From contig JAJTUP010000010.1 of the NCBI GenBank assembly GCA_021399435.1, positions 992,001-1,056,000 of the forward strand: DNA of 64,000 nucleotides, written 5' to 3'. A program made the position numbers and the translations under genes. Source of the stretch: Diaporthe sp. PMI_573 (taxonomy: Eukaryota > Ascomycota > Sordariomycetes > Diaporthales > Diaporthaceae). Under the pieces are notes generated by a model. The model worked only from the letters and a program-made list of their open reading frames with translations. It had not been told where the DNA came from and did not search any database. This document shows, one piece after another, positions 1-11,500 of the stretch (positions are counted from its first letter, which is position 1; the number at the start of each line of letters is the position of its first letter).

Positions 1-3000
1 CTGCTGTAGCGAGGAACGGCCGTCGATACGAACGAGAGATAGGCCGCGGGAGGACAGATGTGGACTGAGTGCGGTCGATATCAGGTCGAGCATGCTGGTC
101 CAGTGAGAGAAGATGACGCTGTCGAGGGGTTAGCGACAGACTACAGAAATCGAAATGTCACACTGCAACAATGCCTCCAAGAGACAGGAGACATACCTCT
201 TGACCGGTAGATCCTCACTGTCGACGGAATGCCCACCACGAAGCGTGGCTACAACATTGCGCAGCATGGCTGCAACCTTGGAAGAAGGGCGGTACTCGGC
301 GTCGAGGGCGCGCGAAGGTGACGACGACGGGACGCCGTCCACACCAGCCAGGCCACAAGCCGGGCAAGCCGGCCGCGCATTGTCCTCTTCCAGCCCCACG
401 CACGCCTCGCACGCGACATGCCGCCGGCAAGCCAAGTCGACCACGTCGCGCCCCCGTTTCTCCACTTGCTCGCCGCCGACGGCGGTGCCGCAAACGCAGC
501 AACTCGGCCCCGCGTCGGCCGCCGTCTCCAGCAGCGACCATCCAATACCTGCGGCGTCGTGATTGCGCCAGGCGTCAAGGGCCGCGCGCGGGAGGAGCGC
601 CTCGCCATGGTCACAGATAATGCGAAGGACGAAGAGGAGGACCATGATGTTGGCGGTGGTCTTGCGAGGCGCGTTCCCGCCTGTGGGTTTCTCTCTGCGC
701 CTTCGGGGCTTGATGGCGGGCGACGGTGATGCGCCGGGCTTCGCCTCCACCGCAGCAGCCTCGCCAGCGAGCAGATACGACCTGCGCTTGAAAAAGTCGT
801 ACAGCTCACGCTCGTCCTCGGCCAGCACCACGGCCTCGACGCGCTCCCTCTTGCGTGGCAGCTGCAGCGCCGACGCGAGCGCGGGGTATGCCTTGGTCCG
901 GCGCAGGCAGGTGGCGCGTACAAGCTTGCGCAGCGTGTGCAGGTTGTGGCTGCGGTTGGACAGGACGGGCGTGGAGATCCAGAAGCGGAACTGGTCGTGC
1001 GTCGTGAATGGCGGGACGCCGACGAAGGCCAGTAGCGAGCCGTAGTCGCCCAGCGAGTTCTGGATCGGCGTGCCGGTCAGGCACCACCGGTTCGTGGCGC
1101 GGATTTCGCAGGCGGCTGCGAAGATTTTGGAGCTGTTGTTGCGAATCTTGTGGGCTGCCGGAATAGGGGTTAGCGAAGTTGATGGTACCAATGATGGAAG
1201 GCGAGCCCTAGAGGGGGATGTTCGGGAACCCACCTTCGTCTAGAATGACTCTTGCCCAAGGGCGAGCGTAAAGAGATCCATTTACAGTCCAGTCTGAACG
1301 GAGAGTGTCATATGTGGTGAGAACTACGTCGAAGCTGTGTAGTCGCTCTGGGGCAGACTGTCTCTTGGCACCATGATAGAGAAGTGTGTTTATGTCTCCT
1401 GGTCGAATATGTCTGTAAAGACCTGAAATTAGGGCGCGCATCCTGACAGGAACAAGAAGACGAGATGTTGATATTTACCTTTCTATCTGCAGCTGCCACC
1501 CATATATCGCTTGAAGACGAACAAAGTTAGCGCAAGCCTCCGATGCCAGGCGTGGGCTGGGCAGGGTAGACGTCCTGACGTACTTGACATCGGGCACACA
1601 ATCAGTGTGGCTCTGGACATCTGAGACGGAGGGAGTCGAGCCGCTATATCGACATGATGACAAATAAGCGCCAGTGAGGATAGTGTCTTTCCTAGACCCA
1701 TTTCCTGTTCACTCAGGTCAGATATGATTGCTTGAACCAAGACATTGCTAATAGACGCACGTCAGCCAATATGCCTCCCCGCAAGCTGGGCAGGGGCATG
1801 GCTTGGGAAGCCTTTGTGACGACATGTCGGTACCTAAAGCGGCATCATCAGAACAGGACAGGAGGCATGGCGGAGGTACGATCCGCTTACACTGTGCCTT
1901 CATCTTCAACGGAGCGCTCCCATAGCAAAGGAAACTTCGCTCTGCAATCTCCTGGCTGCTGCTCCTTCTCAAGCATCATGGCAAGGGCCTCAAGTTGGTG
2001 GCTGCGGCGCGGGTCTGTCAGATTTAGTCGCGGGGAGACAATGGATCCTCTACACACCTTTTCAGCTTAGAGATGATTCGCGGACTCTGCTTCACCTCTG
2101 ATGCCACACCAGCATCCAATACGCTTGCCTCGTCGAATATCCTCAGGACCCGACACCTGTCCGCTTCCTCGAGCATTTCCTCGTCGACAGAAGCAGTAGC
2201 CTGGCCCCTTCCAGAGGTTCCAGAGGACGTTGAAGTTATCCCCGTCCGTGGCATGTCCTCGCCGGGCGGAAGGAGATACATGGGGTTGAAATATTTCACC
2301 CGTCTATCGTACTCGGACTCCTCTGGACGTTGGAGAAAGAGGCCACCCTCGTCAAGAACTTCTGCGACAGCATTCCTCTCCGTAAGTCTACCGTATACAA
2401 TGACTCGAAGTGGCCGAAGCCGAACGTCCGACCTCAATGGGGAAGCGCCTCGTCCCGCTAGGGGCCCTACTGACGCGATCAAAGTCACCGAATGCTCGCT
2501 GGCAAGTTGCGCCAGAGCGTCTGATATCACGAGCCCTGCGTGAGTCCCGCTCTCTTCGTAATGGAGTATCAGCCAATTACGGAGGTGGGTGATTTTCACC
2601 GGGGTGTTCTTTTCCGGGACAGGATCCCATGACTTGTACTGGCAACTGGCCTCCATCAAAAGCTGGATCCATGAATCAGCGGATGTACCTCTCAAGCACA
2701 GGCTAAGAAAAACTACATACCTTCCCAAAGCATACATCATACGGCAGGCCGGTAAAAGGTTCGGTGGGACCAACTAGGTCACATTAGCTAGGTAGTCTCC
2801 GAGAGGCTGAATGTAGCATGGTAAACAGTCTCACCTTCGACATATTCGTGACAACCGTCGGGGTCATTCACATCTCCTGTGATGTCTTTTCGTTCCGCTA
2901 TGTCTGCTATGTCTCTTTTTGGAGGTCCTATAAGTGAACCATCAGCACCAAAAGCTTTCTTCATCTTGTAGACATGGCTGACCGAAATCGCCTTTTTCCT

Positions 3001-3163
3001 GCGAAGTGCCGTCTTCCGGTCGAGGTGTCAATGGTAGTTCCCGGCTGCGCGGCGGCGAGATCAGCTCGACATCATCGGCGGGCTGTGGTTTTACGGTTTT
3101 CGGACGCTTAGAAAGCGTAAGCTTGCCATCGCTGCGAACACGCCGCTTCCTAGTAGAAGGCAT
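1..3163 (-). CDS. SNF2-family DEAH helicase with RING finger (partial, C-terminus outside window)
   Basis: This is a nuclear SNF2/SWI2-type ATPase, probably of the RAD5/HLTF-like RING class that acts on chromatin or in DNA repair. It reads right to left through about nine exons. Seen: a basic N-terminus (MPSTRKRRVRSDGK), motif GGILAD-EMGLGKT formed by joining exons near 1760 and 1700 (Walker A), TLIVCPMS-TIYGWQLQIER joined over an intron near 1520-1584, a DEAH box split by the intron 1155-1233, then RWCLTGTPIQNSLGDYGSL (motif III). A C3HC4-like RING (CCVCG...CRRHVACEAC...CPACG) lies at about 340-500. The helicase C domain begins in exon 1-118 (SVIFSHWTSMLDLI) after an intron at 119-196, and the rest lies beyond base 1. 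An in-frame ATG at 3217 would add 18 residues. The family is clear; the exact orthologue is not. Confidence 0.85.
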
Positions 3164-3217
3164 CTCAGGTTCGCACGATGGTTGACTGAGGCACTTTGCA
3201 AATTGTTGTAGATTCAA

Positions 3218-3567
3218 TCACCGGTATAAATATTTCAACTACGATAGACTGCCTGTGTGCCAGGCATCAACAGTATTTGTCGAGATGGCGGGGTAATTCC
3301 CTGTTTGCTCCCCGTTTGCTGCATAACGTGCTTAAGTGTCTTGAAACAACTAGCCAGCTGCGCCTCTTCCCGGCCTTTGGCATGCGGCCAACCTTAGCCA
3401 CCCTAAAGGCCTTTCTTTGGAACAGGCCGAAGCTATTTCCGGCGACGCGTAGAGCGCGCCGGGCCTACCACCGCAAGCGAACGCAGTGTCGAGGCCGCTT
3501 AAATAGCGGCACGCGCCAGCCAGATATGGCGGCCAGAACACCGTAACTTCTGTTTTATGAGTAATAT
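3218..3567. other. Intergenic gap between the helicase gene and the LTR block
   Basis: No gene is visible. This is the presumed promoter side of the helicase gene and ends at the outer edge of the leftmost LTR copy. Confidence 0.5.
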
Positions 3568-4118
3568 TCTGAAGGTTGGTGCCTTCAGCAGTGTGTATTC
3601 GGCAGGGTCGCAGTAAGGTGCACTGAGGTGAATTGGGACGTTTGAGAATGGTCTGGACAACTTTGCATTGAATTTGAGTGGGCTTCTGTCAGCCCTCCTC
3701 ACAGTCCCTCCGACATTGTCTCACCCGCGGGCACGCGTGGGTTGGCTCTGGTGCAGGAATAGTGAGGCCGGAAAATTCGCCCTTCAGACCCACTATCTTT
3801 GGCTTTAAATAGCCAGCCAACCCTAACCCCAACAGTAACCAAACTAAATACAGATAAACTTCAGAAATCAGACTATCTAATGAACTAAGTTACATGCTTT
3901 TTGGGTAAGAAATAAAGGTAATGCAGAGGTATAAAGTTAGGGTCTTAAAATAGCCCAAAAAATCGACTCACGGCCACCAAACTCATCTTTTGCCGCGCAC
4001 GCCACATAGGCACATAGTGAAAATCTAGTGTTAAGTCTAGGGTAACCCCCTATGTGAAGTCTAGGGTAACCCCCTATGTGTAGCGCCCACGCCTACTAAT
4101 AAGCGTTTCTGTTTAATA
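3568..4118 (-). repeat. Degraded solo LTR of the copia family (minus orientation)
   Basis: On the minus strand this runs from a decayed TGTTAAAC end (at 4118) to CCTTCAGA (at 3568). It is alignable along its length to the LTRs at 4576, 5533, 6894 and 12493. It carries an internal duplication of the block around GTCTAGGGTAACCCCCTATG near 4035-4080 and many C-to-T type changes. AATAT stands to its left, but I find no matching copy on the right, so it may be a truncated or rearranged LTR rather than a clean solo LTR. Confidence 0.75.
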
Positions 4119-4570
4119 AGGTTAAAATTAAAAAGAAAATAGAGGTAAAGTACTAGAATAAAGATTAATAATATAATCTACTAGACTACTATCTATCTTA
4201 AAAGAAAATTTTTAACCCTATATAAAGATCTTTATGTTAGGTATAAAGATGTATGGCCCTTAGAACTATACTTAAACCTATAGAGTATAATATTTGCTTA
4301 AATATTAATAACATTTCTGTAATAATATAGCTGTTTTTAATAAAATATGATAATTATATAAATATCGAAATAGTTAACTATCTCTTTAACCTTACTATTT
4401 ATAGTTACTTTTTTGTAACTACTGATTAGTATTAGTTGGGTAGTTATGTATGTATATAAGTAGGTTTGGTAATAATTATTATTCTATTAGTTGACTATTC
4501 TATAGGCGCTGAAGCATTTGGGTGTAGGTATAGTCTGCTGCTGACTAAGCACTATGAAAGCTAGCTATTG
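4119..4570. other. Very AT-rich spacer between two head-to-head LTRs
   Basis: About 450 bases rich in TATA, AATA and TTAA steps, with no reading frame of note. It lies between the TGTTAAAC ends of the degraded minus-strand LTR and the 5' LTR of the full element. It could be heavily RIP-mutated remains of an internal region belonging to the left LTR, or an AT-rich target site. It ends in GTTAA (4571-4575), the left target duplication of the large element. Confidence 0.5.
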
Positions 4571-4575
4571 GTTAA

Positions 4576-5107
4576 TGTTAAACGGAAACGCTTGTGTGGG
4601 CGCTACACATAAGGGGTTACCCTAGACTTTATGTAGGGAGTTACCCTAGACTTGGCACTTTTTCGGCTAAGTGCCTATGTGGTGTGTGTGCTGGCAGATG
4701 AGTTTGGTGGCCGTGAGTCGATTTTTTGGGCTATTGTAAAACCCTAACTTCGAACCTCTGCATTCCCCTTATTTCTTACCCAAAAAGCATGTAACCTAGT
4801 TTGTTAGATAGCCTAATTTTTGAAGTTTATCTGTATTTAGTTTGGTTACTGTCAGGGTTAGGGTTGGCTGGTTATTTAAAGCCAAAGATAGTGGGTCTGA
4901 GGGCTGAATTTTCCGGCTTCCCTATCTGTGCACTAGAGCCAACCACAGCGTGCCTAGGGTTGAGACGATGTCGGAGGGACTGTGAGGAGGGCTGACAGAA
5001 GCCTACTTGAATTCAATGTAAAGTTGTCTAAACTATTCTTAAGCGTCCCACCAAGACCTTCAGTACACCCTACTGCTACCTGACCATTCGATCCATCAAC
5101 CTTCAGA
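4576..5107 (+). repeat. 5' LTR of the copia element
   Basis: 532 bases, starting TGTTAAACGG and ending CCTTCAGA, the same length as the 3' LTR. All of the roughly 21 differences I count against the 3' LTR are transitions in which this copy carries T (about 19) or A (2). The 64-codon frame inside it (4801-4995) has no ATG and recurs in every LTR copy; it is not a gene. Confidence 0.9.
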
Positions 5108-5121
5108 GGTTATGAGCCCGG
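5108..5121 (+). other. Retrotransposon primer-binding site (initiator tRNA-Met half-molecule)
   Basis: GGTTATGAGCCCGG directly follows the LTR. Its first 12 bases are complementary to GGGCUCAUAACC, the anticodon stem-loop of fungal initiator tRNA-Met, and not to a tRNA 3' end. Priming by an internally cut initiator tRNA is known for Drosophila copia and some other copia-type elements. The position and length of the match make this a confident inference. Confidence 0.75.
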
Positions 5122-5301
5122 CTCTCAGCAGTCGGTGCTCTGAAGGTCCCCGAAACTTTATTGAATTAGGCTCTAAAAAGCCTACCTTTCTGTATGCTAT
5201 AGTGCTCTTTAGAGGGCTGATTAGCGGACTAGCAAAAAGTCGAAAAAACGCTGGTTTAGGCCTGCAAAGCCTAGAAATAACTGCAAAAAAGGAGCTATTT
5301 C

Positions 5302-5358
5302 TGCTCCGTGGGTGATTCGAACCCACGACCCTCAGCGTACAGAGCGCCTAGGACACCA
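5302..5358 (-). other. tRNA-3'-half-like sequence in the copia leader
   Basis: Read on the minus strand, this has a B-box-like GGGTTCGAATC followed by CACCCACGGAGCA, which looks like a T arm and acceptor strand. The T stem is imperfect by one base, and I cannot fold a D arm or a proper anticodon arm upstream. It is either a relic of a tRNA gene or a chance match, not a functional tRNA as it stands. Confidence 0.3.
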
Positions 5359-5532
5359 TTTCTCATAATTGCAACTGCTTTGCTAGCATTTTCTATGAGG
5401 GAGAGTTTCACTTTCGAGACTACAAGTCAGAGGGTCACACACTGCCGAATATTTCTACAGAATAGGTCTACTGCCGAATATTTCTACAGAATAGGTACTA
5501 CGGGAATATACAATTACGCTATAGGGGACTAT

Positions 5533-6054
5533 TCTGAAGGTTGGTGGATCAAATGGGAGTCAGGTAGCAGTAGGGTGCACTGAGGTCTTGTTGGGACGCT
5601 TGAGAATGGTTTGGACAACTTTGCATTGAATTCGAGTGGGCTTCTGTCAGCCCTCCTCACAGTCCCTCCGACATGACCTCAACCCTGGGCACGCTGCGGT
5701 TGGCTCTGGTGCAGGAATGGAGGGGCCGGAAAATTCGGCCCTCAGACCCACCATCTTTGGCTTCAAACAGCCAGCCAACCCTAACCCTGACAGTAACCAA
5801 ACTAAATACAGATAAACTTCAGAAATTAGGCTATCTAACAAACTAGGTTACATGCTTTTTGGGTAAGAAATAAGGGGAATGCAGAGGTTCGAAGTTAGGG
5901 TCTTAAAACAGCCCAAAAAATCGGCTCACGGCCACCAAACTCATCTGCCAGCGCGCACGCCACTAGCAAAAAGTCTAGGGTAACTCCTTCCGTGAAGTCT
6001 AGGGTAACTCCCTACGTGCAGCGCCCACACCTAAATGAGCGTTTCCGTTTAACA
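5533..6054 (-). repeat. Nested solo LTR of the same copia family (minus orientation)
   Basis: It starts TCTGAAGG and ends GTTTAACA, so on its own strand it runs from TGTTAAAC to CCTTCAGA. It is flanked by a perfect 5-bp duplication ACTAT at 5528-5532 and 6055-6059. It lies in the leader of the larger element, between the primer-binding site and gag. No internal coding sequence is attached, so it is a solo LTR left by recombination. Confidence 0.88.
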
Positions 6055-6137
6055 ACTATAAATCATACTTTCTAGTGGATAGCTTTCCCTTAAATACTTA
6101 TTTCTAGGTGTTTTTCCCTATTAGCCAGCTATCTAGT

Positions 6138-8056
6138 ATGGCTTCTGAGACCCCTACAGAGGGGTCTACCCCTAATTCCTAGGGGTCTAAACCTCTTTTA
6201 GGCGCTCTTTTAAAGCGTTTTGAGGTTTAGGATCAGTAGATGTTGTACCTAAACAGCCGTTTAGATTCAGTATCAGAGCTATTAGCTCAACAAGTAGCTA
6301 CTAGCAGTACCCTTTAGGGTATGCTAGGGGAATTAACTACTGCTATTCAGAGCCTGTCGGTTCTAGTAGCCCAGGCGCCTTAGGCGCTACAGGTGTCTCA
6401 GCCAGCACCCCAGGTGTCCCAGCGAGCTCCCCCGGAGCCTATGGACACTGAAAGTCCTTCTATAGGGCCTACGGGCCCTAATTCTGGGCCTACGGGTCTT
6501 AGAAGGCAGCCAGAATCTACTGGATTTAGCCCCGATTTTAGTAGGGAGCTCTCTAAAAAGGTATATACCTTTCCAGAGACCTATCGCCTAAAAGGCCCTA
6601 AAAATTTCGACTAGTAGAAGCAAGCACTAGCTATTATGCTACAGGCTATAGGGTATAGCCAATTTTTAGATAACTCTTTTGTAGCAGATAGCCTAAGCGA
6701 TAGCGATCAGGCTATTCTCTTAATGCTCTTGAGAGATAGCCTATCTTCAGGCCTACAAGCTGCTATTGCTTGGATCTTAGGCCCTTTGGAAGCCTATAGG
6801 CTTCTAAAAGACCAGTATTCCTACTCTATGGGTCTACAGAGAGACTCACTGTATAGGGAATTTCACTCCCTATAGTATACTTCTGGCACTAATTGTTAAA
6901 CGGAAACGCTTGTGTGGGCGCTGCACGTAAGGGGTTACCCTAGACTTCACGTAGGGAGTTACCCTAGACTTGGCACTTTTTCGGCTAAGTGCCTATGTGG
7001 CGTGCGCGCCGGCAGATGAGTTTGGTGGCCGTGAGCCGATTTTTTGGGCTATTGTAAGACCCTAACTTCAAACCTCTGCATTCCCCTTATTTCTTACCCA
7101 AAAAGCATGTAACCTAGTTTGTTAGATAGCCTGATTTCTGAAGTTTATCTGTATTTAGTTTGGTTACTGTCAGGGTTAGGGTTGGCTGGCTGTTTAAAGC
7201 CAAAGATGGTGGGTTTGAGGGCTGAATTTTCCGGCCCCCCCATTCCTGCACCAGAGCCAACCGCAGCGTGCCCAGGGTTGAGGTCATGTCGGAGGGACTG
7301 TGAGGAGGGCTGACAGAAGCCCACTCAAATTCAATGCAAAGTTGTCCGAACCATTCTCAATCGTCCCAACAAGACCTCAGTGCACCCTACTGCTACCTGA
7401 CTCCCATTCGATCCACCAACCTTCAGACTAATCTAGCGGAATTTAACGCTAGGTTTAATAGCCTAGTTTCTAGACTACGGCTAGCTGGCGCCTAAATAGA
7501 GCCTACTAACCTAATAAATCAGTATTTTGGCTCCCTGGAAAGGGCTTTTCCACAGTGGGCAGAGCGGCTTAGAGGAACTATCTGTATGCTAAAAGCTACG
7601 GGCCAGCCTACAGATAGGCTGAATCTATAGTTCCTTATGGCGGATATACTAGAAGAGACTAGAAATCTATCTTTAGCATCCTATCAAGTTGCTAAAGGGG
7701 GTAATAAACCTCCTTTAGGCCCTAAAAAGCCTGAAAATTAGCAGAAGGACCCTAAAAAGGCTGAAGAAAATAAGCCTGATAAGGGATCCAGCAGCTCTAG
7801 AGGCAAAAAAAAATCTACTAAGCCGAAATCTACTAGTAGGGAGTCCTCTAAAGAGTCCTCTAAAGATTCAGAGGACTATACCTATACTGTAGGCTATTCA
7901 GCCTATAGTAACGAAGAATTAGCTCCTAATAAGAGTTATTCTTTAGGTAATAAGGCTTCTGATTCAGATAATTCATCGTCTATAGCCTCAGAGAGCCCCT
8001 ATAAGTACTGCTACAGGGGCCTACAGTCGGTAGGGTCCTCTAAAAAGCTGTTATAA
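6138..8056 (+). pseudogene. Copia gag, broken by stops and by a nested LTR
   Basis: It starts at ATG 6138 (MASETPTEGSTPNS) and reads as a capsid-type protein with a Pro/Gln-rich region, then KKVYTFPETYRLKGPKNFD and a helical part ending FHSL. It is interrupted at 6894-7427 by a solo LTR. Leaving out that LTR and one copy of CTAAT, the frame resumes exactly (GTN then LAEFNARF). A Lys/Ser-rich tail follows. At least eight in-frame TAG and several TAA codons stand where Gln or Trp would be expected. I see no intact CCHC zinc knuckle. It reaches a terminal TAA at about 8054, and pol is in another frame. Confidence 0.75.
6894..7427 (+). repeat. Nested solo LTR inserted in gag
   Basis: 534 bases from TGTTAAACGG to CCTTCAGA, flanked by a perfect CTAAT duplication at 6889-6893 and 7428-7432. 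It interrupts the gag frame cleanly. It is less decayed than the host element's 5' LTR, as a younger insertion from a still-active relative would be. Confidence 0.9.
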
Positions 8057-8520
8057 ACAGCCTCCTTTAGACCCCTAGACCCCTTTAGCCTCCTTTAGCC
8101 CCTTCAAAGCCCTTCTAGCCTCCCTCAGCCCCTATCCGCCTCCTTTAGAAAGAATAGGCTATCTATGCAAGCCTCTAGATATAAGTAGAGAAACCAGCTA
8201 GCCTAGCTTGGCAGAATCTTCTTATTGGAGTTATTCTTTCTACCCTTTCCCATTTCTCTTTCTAGCCCCTGTTTTTCTCGAGTCATTATTCTCTCCGTCG
8301 GAGGAATATACCTCTCCGAAGGTCCGAACCTTCTATGTATATATACCTAGCCTTTTCCTCGTAGATAGATAGTTAGTTCTTTAGTCAGATCAACTTTTTC
8401 CCTCCTATACCTAGCTTGCCTCCTCCTTCCTTAAATTTGTTCTCTGTGAGGTATTGAAGAATATCTTGACTATAGCCTTATTATGTCCCTCTACCCTTAG
8501 CCCTCTGCCCTTAATCTAGG

Positions 8521-11500
8521 TGTTTTTAATAAAAGGGCCCTAAGCCTTCTAAGCCTTCTAGGCCTTCTAGGCCTTCTAGAGGGCCTACTGCCCTACTGTA
8601 TGATACTGGTTCTATAGTACATATAGTAAATAGCCGTTCTTTATTTACTAATTTAGTGACTACCAGCGATTTTAGGTACCTATAGACAGGTAGAGATAGA
8701 GTTTACCCCTTAGGTAGAGGCAACGCTATATTTCAGGTAGTTAGCCCTGAAAACCTAGCCAAGACTAAGCATCTAGTCCTAAAAGAGGTACTATTTATAC
8801 CCTCTATAGATATAAGTATTTTTAATAGTCTTCGATACTATAATGTAGGGGGTTATCTTTCAAGAAAAACTCTTTATAGGGCTAATTAGCAACTAATTAT
8901 ATACTTAGACCCTTCTAAAACGGGATTTTTTATCCCTTAGAAGGGGGTACAGGCCCTACAAGCCTATTCTACCCAAGTAAATAGTATATACTATATCCCT
9001 AGTAGTAATATAAAAGCTTTAGAGATAATGCTGCCCCCTTTTAATAGGGAGGTAGCTAGGGACTATGAAAAAATCCCTACCCCTAAAGAGCCTATTCTTA
9101 CAGAAGAATTAGGCCCTTCTAAGTCCTCTACAGACTCTACTGCCTCAGGTTCTAGGCTATAGAAGCCTAACCCTAAGATACAGGGTCTTCCAGTACGGGT
9201 CCCTTGCATGCCCCCTTCTATAAATCTTTCGCCCTCTCGGCTAGAAACGCCTGTAGGAAATAGGGGGGGTAGGGCTATAGAGGACCTAGAAGATCTCCTT
9301 TTAAAAGGCCTCTCGCCTTCTAGAAAGGCTACCAGATAGCCTATTCAGGCTAAACCTTCTGAAAGGTCCCCTAAGCTACTCAAACTAGCTTATCTCTGGC
9401 ATAAGAGATTAGGGCATATAAGCCTTCGTCTACTAAAGAAGACGGCTAAAATTGCCCAAGAGGTACCTAATTTTGATTCCATTTTAGAAGGGGACTTTCT
9501 CTACCTAGCCTATGATAGAGCTAAGGTAGTCCATAGGCTTAACCATAGGCCTATAGACAATCTAGAGGGTATATTAGACTCTTTAGAAGGGGATATCTTT
9601 TCTATTAAGCCTATACCTTATAATAAGTACCCTATTAGGCTACTAATAGTAGATAGAAAGTCTAGATTTCGGTGGCTTTTCCTGCTAAAAAGCCGAGATG
9701 GAGACCCTATTATAGATACCATTAAGGGCTTTTTCAGGTCCTTGAAAGCCCTATTCAGGCAGTACCCTAAGGGCTTCCATTTTGACAGTGGGAAGGAGAT
9801 AAATACCAGCCTATAGGCCTGGCTATAGTATAAAGGTATAAAGTTTTTAACTAGCAGCCCCTATATCTACAAGCAAAACGGTCTAATAGAATACTCTATT
9901 AGAGTTATTCTAGACTATTTAAGGGCTACTATGCTTACTATAGGCCTACTACTATATCTATGGTGTTTTACTATACCTACTGTTTTAGAGTTAATTAACT
10001 CTACTACTCTTATAAATAGAGACCTTACAGCCTATCAAGAGCTTCACGATAGGCTAGAGCCTTCTAAAACCCATAAACCCCTTCTAAAGAGGTACAGGGT
10101 TATAGGGGCTCGCTGTGAGGTCTTCCTACCTGAAGAAAAGCGTCTAAAGGGCTATAAACTAGCCCTAAGGACTAAAACAGGCTATTTATTAGTAGTATTA
10201 GGGAATAATACATACCAAGTATATATCCCTAAAAGGCATACTATTTTGAAAACCTCTATTATGAAGATTTACAAGGATTTAAGTAGTATAGATACTAGTA
10301 GCGGTTTTAGGCCAGAAGGGGTAGTAGAGGGTCTCTCAGACCCTCTAGATAGGGATATAGACCCTACAACCGCTAAAGGGCCTCTCTCAGACCCTTTAGA
10401 ACCTACTAGGCCTCTCTCAGGCCCTGTAGTACCTGCCGGGCCTATTTTAGACCCCCCAGAAGAGCCTCTCTCAGGCTTACCTACACTCTCTACAGAAGGG
10501 GACCCCCCAGAGGGTTCCGGGGAATTAGAGGATATAGGGCCTACTTTAGGCCCTACAAAGTTATCCCCAGAGGGTTTAGGTCTAACTCTACCTGAAGAAA
10601 TGGACCTATCATACGCTAAATAGATCGTCTTCTCTATTTTTAAGAAAACACGCCAAAAGGCATATAGTACAACTAATGCCCAAGCCCCCCAGACCTAGAA
10701 ACAGGTACTAAAAAGCCTTAATAGGGCTAAATGGCTAAAGGTAATCTATAGTGAATTTGAGCAGATCATTCTGCAAAATACCCTCGAATTTTAACCAGAT
10801 AGTAAGCTTCCAGAAGGTCGAAAGCCTATTACTAGTCGACTAGTCCTAAGAGAGAAAAAGGACGAGAATAATTAGGTTTTTAAGTTTAAAGCTCGATTAG
10901 TAGTTAGAGGGTTCCAACAGAGAGAAGGAGTAGATTATACAGATACTTTTACCTCTACCTCTACCCCCCCTACCTGGAGGGTACTACTAGCGCTAGCCGC
11001 TATTCTAGACTAGGAAATCAAGCAGATCGATTTTATAGGTGCCTTCCTAAACGGTACACTGAAAGAACAGGTCTTTATAGCGCTTCTAGAGGGTTTTAAA
11101 GAATTTGCAGCTCAAGCCAGTAGCCTTATCCAAAGGCTATTAGCTAAAGCTGGCTATAACCCCTCTATTCAGCAGATAATTCAGCTGAATAAAGCGCTGT
11201 ATGGCCTGAAGCAAGCCCCTAGAGAGTGGCAACAGATAGTTATTAACCTTTTAAAAAGCTTAGGCTTTAAGCCACTACTCTTAGACTTCGCCGTCTTCTA
11301 CAGCAGGACGTCAGGCCTATTTATAGTAACCTACGTCGATGATTACCTAATTATAGGGCCTGGAATCTCGAAAATTCAGGCCTTAAAGAGACAAATACAT
11401 AAGGCATACGCTATAGAAGATAGGGGCCCTGCAAGCTTCTTTCTAGGGGTTCGAATTATTAGGGACCGCTCTAACTGAACCCTATGGCTCTCTCAGAGCC

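Noticed and set aside
4801..4995. 64-codon frame MLDSL..., present again in the other LTR copies
   Set aside because: It begins at TTG, not ATG, and is carried by each LTR copy; repetition reflects the LTR, not a gene.
5302..5358. Functional tRNA gene
   Set aside because: No D arm or paired anticodon stem; kept only as a tRNA-like fragment.
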